Positions 58,764 to 64,000 of a DNA stretch of 64,000 bases are shown piece by piece. This DNA comes from Lasiodiplodia sp. COLG20 (taxonomy: Eukaryota; Ascomycota; Dothideomycetes; Botryosphaeriales; Botryosphaeriaceae). The first letter of the stretch is position 1. Every line of letters starts with the position of its first letter. The position numbers and the translations under genes are program-made. The DNA lies in assembly GCA_009801085.1 (NCBI GenBank), contig VNWV01000007.1:1798001-1862000 (forward strand), in the 5' to 3' direction. The notes beneath the pieces were generated by a model that worked only from the letters and a program-made list of their open reading frames with translations, ran no database searches and was not told the DNA's origin.

Positions 58764-59764
58764 ATGGGCTCCCTCTCCACCCCTCCCACCGATCCATCAG
58801 CCTATCCAACGGGTCACTCAGCCCGCGCCGGTGCGCGTGCCAACACCATCCTCTCGACGTCTGGTCTGGCACCAGACTACCTGCAAGCGAATTTGATCGT
58901 GCTCCCCTCTCGTTATGCTGCCGATTTCCGGCTGCTATGCAAGCGCAATCCGGTGCCATGCCCGCTGCTGGCTGAGTCTGCATCCGTGGGAAGCTACTCG
59001 GCACTGAAGTCTTGGATCGACGGTGTGGCCAACGATGCCATAGCCAAAGGCATTGACATCCGGACCGACGCGCCGCGGTATATGGTGTACAAGTACTTAC
59101 CACATTTCCTTTTCTTTCCTTTTCTGAACGTTTCAATGCTCTTATACAGGAAAACTTCGAAACTGACGCCGCCTCGTACCCTCTCTCTCCCAGAAACGGC
59201 ACGCTCGTCGCCTCGCACATCGCCGACGTCCAATCGCACTGGACGGCCGACCACGTCGCCTTCCTGATCGGCTGCTCCTACAGCTTCGAAGCGGCACTGA
59301 CGCGCGCCGGCCTGATCCCGCGGCACACGCTGCTCGGGCGCGTCGTGCCCATGTACCGCACGACGATCCCTCTGTGCCCGGCCGGCGTCTTCGCCGCATC
59401 CACCTACGTCGTCAGCATGCGGCCGTACCCGCGCCGTGCCATCGAAGCGGTGCGCGACGCGACGCGGCCCTTCGTGGCGGCGCACGGCGAGCCCGTCGCC
59501 TGGGGCTGGGACGCAGCCGCGCGGCTGGGCATTTCTGATGTTAACAGGCCCGACTGGGGCGAGCCGCCCGCGCTGGAGGACGGCGTCACGCCGCTGACCG
59601 AGGGCGACGAGGAGAACGTGCCCGTGTTCTGGGGGTGCGGCGTCACACCGCAGGAGGCGGTGATGCGGGCGGCTGAGGGGTTGGAGGGGACGGTGCTGGG
59701 GCATGCGCCGGGGCATATGATTGTGTTGGATGTGAAGGATCAGGATGTGTTTGGGAAGGTTTAA
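58764..59764 (+). CDS. D-glutamate cyclase-like protein (DUF1445/UPF0317 family), 299 aa
   Basis: Member of the family that includes vertebrate D-glutamate cyclase, which converts D-glutamate to 5-oxo-D-proline, and many bacterial 'putative hydro-lyases'. Exons 58764-59092 and 59194-59764; the 101-nt intron restores YMVYKNGTLVASHIADV. Conserved blocks in order: SGLAPDYLQANLIVLPSRYAADF, CKRNPVPCPLL, DIRTDAPRYMVY, VAFLIGCSYSFEAAL, VVPMYRTTIPLCPAG, STYVVSMRPYP, DVNRPDWGEP, VPVFWGCGVTPQEAV and HAPGHMIVLD. Length matches the family (about 260-300 aa). No targeting peptide is obvious. The second exon is strongly GC-rich. The chemical activity of fungal members is inferred from homology only. Confidence 0.92.
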
Positions 59765-60094
59765 GGGGAGGGGCATTGGCCTTTCTCTTTTATTGTGGTG
59801 AAATCTGTGCTACTCTCTGTTCTTTCCTTAGTCACGATCAAGCCCATCTAGGTATTTCGAATCAGTAAGCGCAAAGCAGTTGCCAAGTCCTCAAACATGC
59901 GGGGAATGTGGGCGGACTCGAAAGCAATGCCACTTCCGCCAATGACACGACCTATGACGTCGACATTTGCATATACCTTACAAATACACCGGACAAGTGT
60001 CTGACTGTTGTATGGGTATTTCTTTCTACATCACATCATTCTGTGAATTTCCCTCCCCTAATTTTGTCTCTCTTCTCTGCAAGAAAAACTCACC
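59765..60094. other. Short intergenic region
   Basis: 330 bp between two plus-strand genes; a CT-rich leader precedes the GST start. Nothing else seen. Confidence 0.6.
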
Positions 60095-61028
60095 ATGGCG
60101 CCAATTACTCTTTTCTTCCTTCAAGCGTCGCGTAGTATTCGTACAGCCTGGCTGCTAGAAGAGCTCGGGCTCGACTACGAGATCAAATTCTGGGACAGAC
60201 AGGAGCACCAGCAGGCGCCCGAGGACGCCAAAGGTGCATGCGGGAGTCCGGTTGGCAGGTTTCCCACCATCAAGGATGGCGAACTGTTCGTCTTTGAGAG
60301 TGGGGCAATTACTGAGTAGGTATCACATAAGCTTACCCCACAGTTTTCCCCATCCAACCCCGGGAAGAGAAGGGGAAAATGAAAAAGATAAAGCAACAGG
60401 GTATCGGGAGAACAAGAGGGCATCCGTCCGTTACCGGAGAACAGGCGATTTCGTGGAAACCTGGGAAGCTCACGAACTGAAATATTGTAGATACCTCTGC
60501 GCAAAATATGATAAACAGCACCGCCTGCTACCCAAGGTGGAGGACGACGCAGCGGCGAACGTCAAGATCCTGCAATGGATCCACGCGGCGGAAGCGACCT
60601 TCTTGCTGCACGGCCTGGCCATCACGTACGCACGATGGCACTACCCGGAGTCGACCGGCCTGCCGAGGGAAGGACTGGCGGCCATGGAGCTGGGCATGAG
60701 CGCCAACGTGCAAAATGACTTGGACTGGATCGAGCGCGACCTGTCTGAGAGCGGTTCGAAGTTTCTGGCCGGCGACGCCGTGACGGCCGCAGACATCATG
60801 ATGCAGATCAGCGCCGACTACATCCTCGCGAGACAGCTGGGCACGCAGGGGAAGAAATGGCCGGCGGTGGAGGCGTGGCTGAAGAGGTGCAAGGAGACGC
60901 CGTCATACGTGAGGGCGGTGGAGAAGTCGGGATATACGTCAGTCCTTTTCTGCTTCCTCTCTCTCCTCTTTTTTTTTTTTTTTTGGCCTCGGGCGCGATC
61001 TCTAACCTGACGTGATTGTAGGTTGTAA
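60095..61028 (+). CDS. Glutathione S-transferase, 224 aa
   Basis: Conjugates glutathione to electrophiles. Exons 60095-60315, 60491-60937 and 61022-61028; introns 175 and 84 nt. The thioredoxin-like N-domain reads MAPITLFFLQASRSIRTAWLLEELGLDYEIK, with a Ser/Arg-type active-site loop, then VGRFPTIKDGELFVFESGAITEYL where the usual cis-Pro and the Glu-Ser glutathione contact are visible and the first splice junction falls at Glu. The all-helical C-domain has FLAGDAVTAADIMMQ, the conserved N-capping region. The final exon codes only for the last Leu and the stop (G-TTG-TAA); reading through instead adds about 20 hydrophobic residues. Similar to yeast Gtt1-type enzymes. Possibly detoxification alongside the neighbours. 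Confidence 0.9.
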
Positions 61029-61602
61029 ATGCATACGCTGGCTTGCCGAGAACAGAAGGTCACAATGAGAAGCTGGTCCTTTGATCGTATATCCCGCAGC
61101 GAGGAGCTAATAGATAGCATGCAGGATGTTGAGATCCAATGAGATTATCAGATCAACGAGCGAAGTCTGTGTGCCACGGCAACTAATTATCGACCCCGCT
61201 TTCGAGTTGGTCGTGCCGTGCTTGCCGATAGAGCAGGGGGCTAAGCAATGACAAGCTTTGCGCCCTACCCGCCGGCGGCCAGGGGTGTAAAACGACACGC
61301 GAAAACAAATCCAAATGCATATCAAGCTCGCCGGCTTGTCGCCGTTCTCCGTGGACCTGCCGAGGAGAAAGCCGTGCATTCGCGGAGGATTGTGCGCTTT
61401 GAGGTGATCTTATCAGCGGCCAGTGTCGGACCGCGCAAGCTTAGAGACCCACCGCTCCACAAAAACACTGCTGAAACTGCTCGGTAGTAAGGATTTTTGG
61501 ATGCTGCATTGTGATTTTGGGGCGGGGGTTCTGCCGAGTATATAGTGGCTTGCATGAGAGAGAAAAAATCAAGAGGGACAGGAAAGTGAGCCCGGAGTCA
61601 AG
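61029..61602. other. Intergenic region upstream of GIT1-like permease
   Basis: 574 bp with one convincing TATA box near its end. No gene seen. Confidence 0.55.
61539..61544 (+). promoter_or_regulatory. TATA box of GIT1-like permease gene
   Basis: TATATA lies 59 bp upstream of the start codon within GAGTATATAGTGG, a good core-promoter match and distance for a regulated fungal gene. Confidence 0.5.
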
Positions 61603-63270
61603 ATGCAGCCGCACATTGCAGTCTCAGAGAACCGTGAGCCTGAACTCAACGAGAAAAAGCAAATCGCAGACACGGTTGCCGGTGTCAATGATCCAAGCTC
61701 ACCCTCCCTTGAAGGTGCTAGCATTGGCAGGCGAAGTGCTCGCACCACAACCTTCTTTGCCGTAGCCGGCTGCGTAAGTTTTGGCTGGTCCAGCTCAACG
61801 GCTTTCGACTGACCTTTTTTTCAAGACAGCAGCGAACTTTTCCGATGGCTATCAGCAGCAGATTGCCAACAACGTGAATGTTATCTTCAAGCACATGTAT
61901 GGCTCCGCCTACACCGCGGCAGACCAAACGCGAATTTCGAATTCTCTCATTGTCGGCCAAATCTTAGGAATCATCCTATTGGGCTTTGTCACTGATGGCT
62001 GGTCCCGGAAGGCAGGCATGGTCTTTACTTCCTCCCTGGTTGTTATTGGCAGCTTGATGGCAACGTTGGCGCTGAAGGTGCAACATCTCGGCGTGGATAG
62101 CATGCTGTGGTACCTTACCATAGCTCGCGGCATTGCTGGCGTCGGAATTGGCGGCGAGTTTCCTGCTGGAGCCACTGTGAGTTCGCCACCGAAATGAGTT
62201 GGGAATGAAGCAGTGCTAACACAGGTTGGAACAGGCTGCCTGCGAAGGTATGGAAGACTACAACCCAGCAAATCGGGGCCCCATCTTTGTCTGCGCGACG
62301 ACGTTTATTACCTGCTGGGGAGGTCCAGTGTGTATCTTCGTCTACTTGATGACGCTCATCGGGTCCAACAATGACCTCACAACGGCCTACGACTCGGTCA
62401 ACACCATCTCAATCCTCCTCCCGCTTTTTGTTTTCCTCTTTCGTCTGCGCATGGAGGACTCCAAGCTCTTCCGCCGCTCTAACTTCAAGACGACCAAGAC
62501 AGTATCGATTCCCCTCCGCCTCATCCTCAAGAGGTACTGGCTCAAGCTCGCTGGCACCGGCGGGGCCTTCTTCATCTACGACTTCGTCAACTTCCCCAAC
62601 GGCATCATGAGTAGCACCATCATCAACTCTCTCGTTCCGGGAAAGGCGCTGCAGACCGTGGCCATGTGGCAGCTGATCCTCTCCCTGATGACGCTCCCAG
62701 GTGTCTTCGTCGGCATTTTCCTCGTCAACCGTCTCGGCCGCCGCTGGACGGGCATCCTTGGCTTTGGGGGCTACCTGCTCATTGGGCTCATCGTCGGCTG
62801 TTCATTTGCCGAGATCTCGAAGGTGATCCCCGCGTTCGTTGTCATGTACGGGCTGATGCAGAGCCTGGGCCACATGGGTCCAGGCGCGACTCTGGGGTTG
62901 GTGTCTACGGAGACGTATCCCACGGCGATTCGTGGTGTCTGTTACGCCATCTCAGCAGCTCTGGGCAAAGCTGGTGCGGCCGTGGGAACCGAAGTGTTCA
63001 CGCCCATCAAGGAGAACCTCGGCCAGCGCTGGACCTTTTTCTTCGCTGCGATTTTCGGTGCCATTGGAATGGTGGTGTACTGGTAAGTTTCTTGGAATGT
63101 TTGTTTGTGTTAAGCTCCGGCAAGGCAACCGGCTAAATTCCGATCTCAGGTTCTTAATCGAAGACATGACTGAGGCCGATCTTCTGGCCGAGGACAAGGC
63201 TTTTGAGTTGTATCTGCGAGAAAACGGGTGGGAGGGCGAGCTGCTGGAGCAGGCTCAAGAAACCGAGTAA
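61603..63270 (+). CDS. GIT1-like glycerophosphodiester/phosphate:H+ symporter (MFS), 496 aa
   Basis: Plasma-membrane permease of the phosphate:H+ symporter group that includes yeast GIT1 (glycerophosphoinositol uptake). Exons 61603-61773, 61826-62176, 62235-63082 and 63150-63270; introns 52-67 nt and the frame closes. Landmarks: NFSDGYQQQIANNVNVIFKHMYG after the first splice, TRISNSLIVGQILGIILLGF, DGWSRKAGMVFTS, WYLTIARGIAGVGIGGEFPAGAT, NRGPIFVC, YDFVNFPNGIMSS, VNRLGRRWTGI, STETYPTAIRGVCYAISAALGKAGA and a final FLIEDMT. The N-terminus is hydrophilic. The GGEFP variant replaces the usual GGEYP. A TATA box lies 59 bp upstream. The substrate could be glycerophosphodiester, phosphate or a related organophosphate. 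Confidence 0.9.
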
Positions 63271-63421
63271 AGCTCATACGATCATCACGAAAAACAAAAT
63301 CGACATGGCGGGTGCTAAGAAGTCATGGTATTATAATTATGAAGTGGTCATGAATCATCAATGTGGAACGACTGACCAGGGGAGGCGTGGCTCGCCGTTG
63401 ACTCGCTCGCTGGCATCGGAT

Positions 63422-63766
63422 TTACGCGCCACCCTCCCTCTTTGCGTACTCGTCCTCCATCTTCTGTCTGTACGCGCGGTCGGCGTCGGACTCGTCGATC
63501 TCCTCAACCCGGCCGCGGGGTTGCTCGATAGCTGGCCTAGTTGCAGCCTGGCCGCTTCCGAGCAGTTCGCGGCCGCTCGCATCAAAATGGCGAGTCTCCT
63601 GGATCATAGGCTCGCCCATGTTCTGGGAGGTGGTCCTGGTAGTAGTGCCCTGCGGGTTGCTGTGGGTCTCTTTGTGGTATGCTTTGCCGCTGGTCTGGTC
63701 GTTGCTGCTGGAGCTGCTGGAGCTGTAGGAGAAGCTCGAGGAGGAATAGCTCGTGAAGTTCGACAT
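63422..63766 (-). CDS. Small Ser-rich conserved-type protein of unknown function, 114 aa
   Basis: Single exon. It begins MSNFTSYSSSSFSYSSSSSS, then a hydrophilic stretch (Gln/Thr/Arg), QNMGEPMIQETRHFDASG, and ends in an acidic-basic helix (VEEIDESDADRAYRQKMEDEYAKREGGA). No membrane helix or signal peptide. I do not recognise a named domain; similar short disordered proteins occur widely in Pezizomycotina. In-frame Met at 63898 would add 44 residues; 63766 is preferred because the Ser-rich start is typical and the codon follows a pyrimidine/purine leader. The 3' end is 151 bp from the convergent permease gene. Confidence 0.7.
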   Translation of the reverse strand: MSNFTSYSSSSFSYSSSSSSSNDQTSGKAYHKETHSNPQGTTTRTTSQNMGEPMIQETRHFDASGRELLGSGQAATRPAIEQPRGRVEEIDESDADRAYRQKMEDEYAKREGGA

Positions 63767-64000
63767 GGTTTCAGGTACAAGGTTGTGGTCAAAGTGGGAT
63801 GCAGGTGAAGAATGCGTTTGAGGCGCGCAATAATAAATAGGCTTTGTTGGGTGCGACAGCAACAAGCAGGCTGTGATAGCGTGGTGATGTAATGTCACGT
63901 GTGGCGCGGGGACTGCCTATGGAACACAGCGCAAGGGCGCATTTCCATGGCAGATCGTCGCATTGGAGCAGCGGACTGCAGGCCAAGCTTTGTTCGCAGG

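Noticed and set aside
41523..63270. Secondary-metabolite gene cluster
   Set aside because: A methyltransferase, GST, transporters and a zinc-cluster factor are present, but no PKS, NRPS, terpene or other core synthase is in the window.
1..64000. tRNA, 5S rRNA, CRISPR or prokaryotic operon signals
   Set aside because: No tRNA B-box-like motif in a plausible cloverleaf context, no 5S-like sequence and no spaced direct repeats were seen by eye; the gene structure is fully eukaryotic. A tRNAscan run would settle the tRNA question.

Overview
This window is nuclear DNA from a filamentous ascomycete (Pezizomycotina, most likely a Sordariomycete-type genome). The support is: dense protein genes with short GT-AG introns of about 45-70 nt and good CTRAC-type branch points; fungal-only families (velvet regulator, Uds1 septation protein, Zn2Cys6 factor, fungal GH76/GH3/GH43 enzymes); and GC-rich third codon positions that create many long antisense shadow frames. 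I rebuilt 25 protein genes exon by exon, each checked for reading frame and conserved motifs. I saw no rRNA, tRNA or CRISPR array. The species cannot be named from the sequence alone.

Left part (1-17.9 kb): the 3' end of a mitochondrial calcium uniporter (MCU) gene; a 322-bp element with terminal inverted repeats (MITE-like); a sugar transporter (-); an F-box protein (-); a cytochrome P450 (+); a GPI-type GH76 wall mannanase of the DFG5/DCW1 type (+); a long coiled-coil Uds1 septation protein (-); and an arylamine N-acetyltransferase (+).

Middle (18-41.3 kb): the MWFE/NDUFA1 subunit of respiratory complex I (-), whose best model contains a 4-nt microexon; divergent from it a PHD plus MYST histone acetyltransferase of Sas3/Mst2 type (+); a 3.6-kb stretch without a supportable gene; a velvet-domain regulator (-) preceded by a 2.8-kb GC-rich gene-free region; a second P450 (-); a secreted GH43 beta-xylosidase/arabinofuranosidase (-); an F-box/WD-like protein (+); and a fungal transcription-factor-like protein with the VRSHVM motif but no zinc cluster (+).

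Right part (41.5-64 kb): a dense transport and catabolism stretch. A sugar transporter (-) and a secreted GH3 beta-glucosidase (+) share one 631-bp promoter region. Then come a SAM-dependent methyltransferase (+), a small F-box protein (-), a third sugar transporter (+) convergent with a Zn2Cys6 transcription factor (-), a Dal5/TNA1-type anion permease (+) divergent from that factor, a D-glutamate-cyclase-like DUF1445 protein (+), a glutathione S-transferase (+), a glycerophosphodiester/phosphate (GIT1-like) permease (+) and a small Ser-rich protein (-).

Taken together the window mixes housekeeping genes (MCU, complex I, HAT, Uds1) with accessory nutrient-uptake, glycan-degrading and detoxification genes. 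No polyketide synthase, NRPS or terpene synthase core gene is present, so I do not call a secondary-metabolite cluster. The most unusual structural observations are the complex I microexon, a GC-AG intron in a sugar transporter, the MITE-like element and a 7-nt coding terminal exon in the GST gene.
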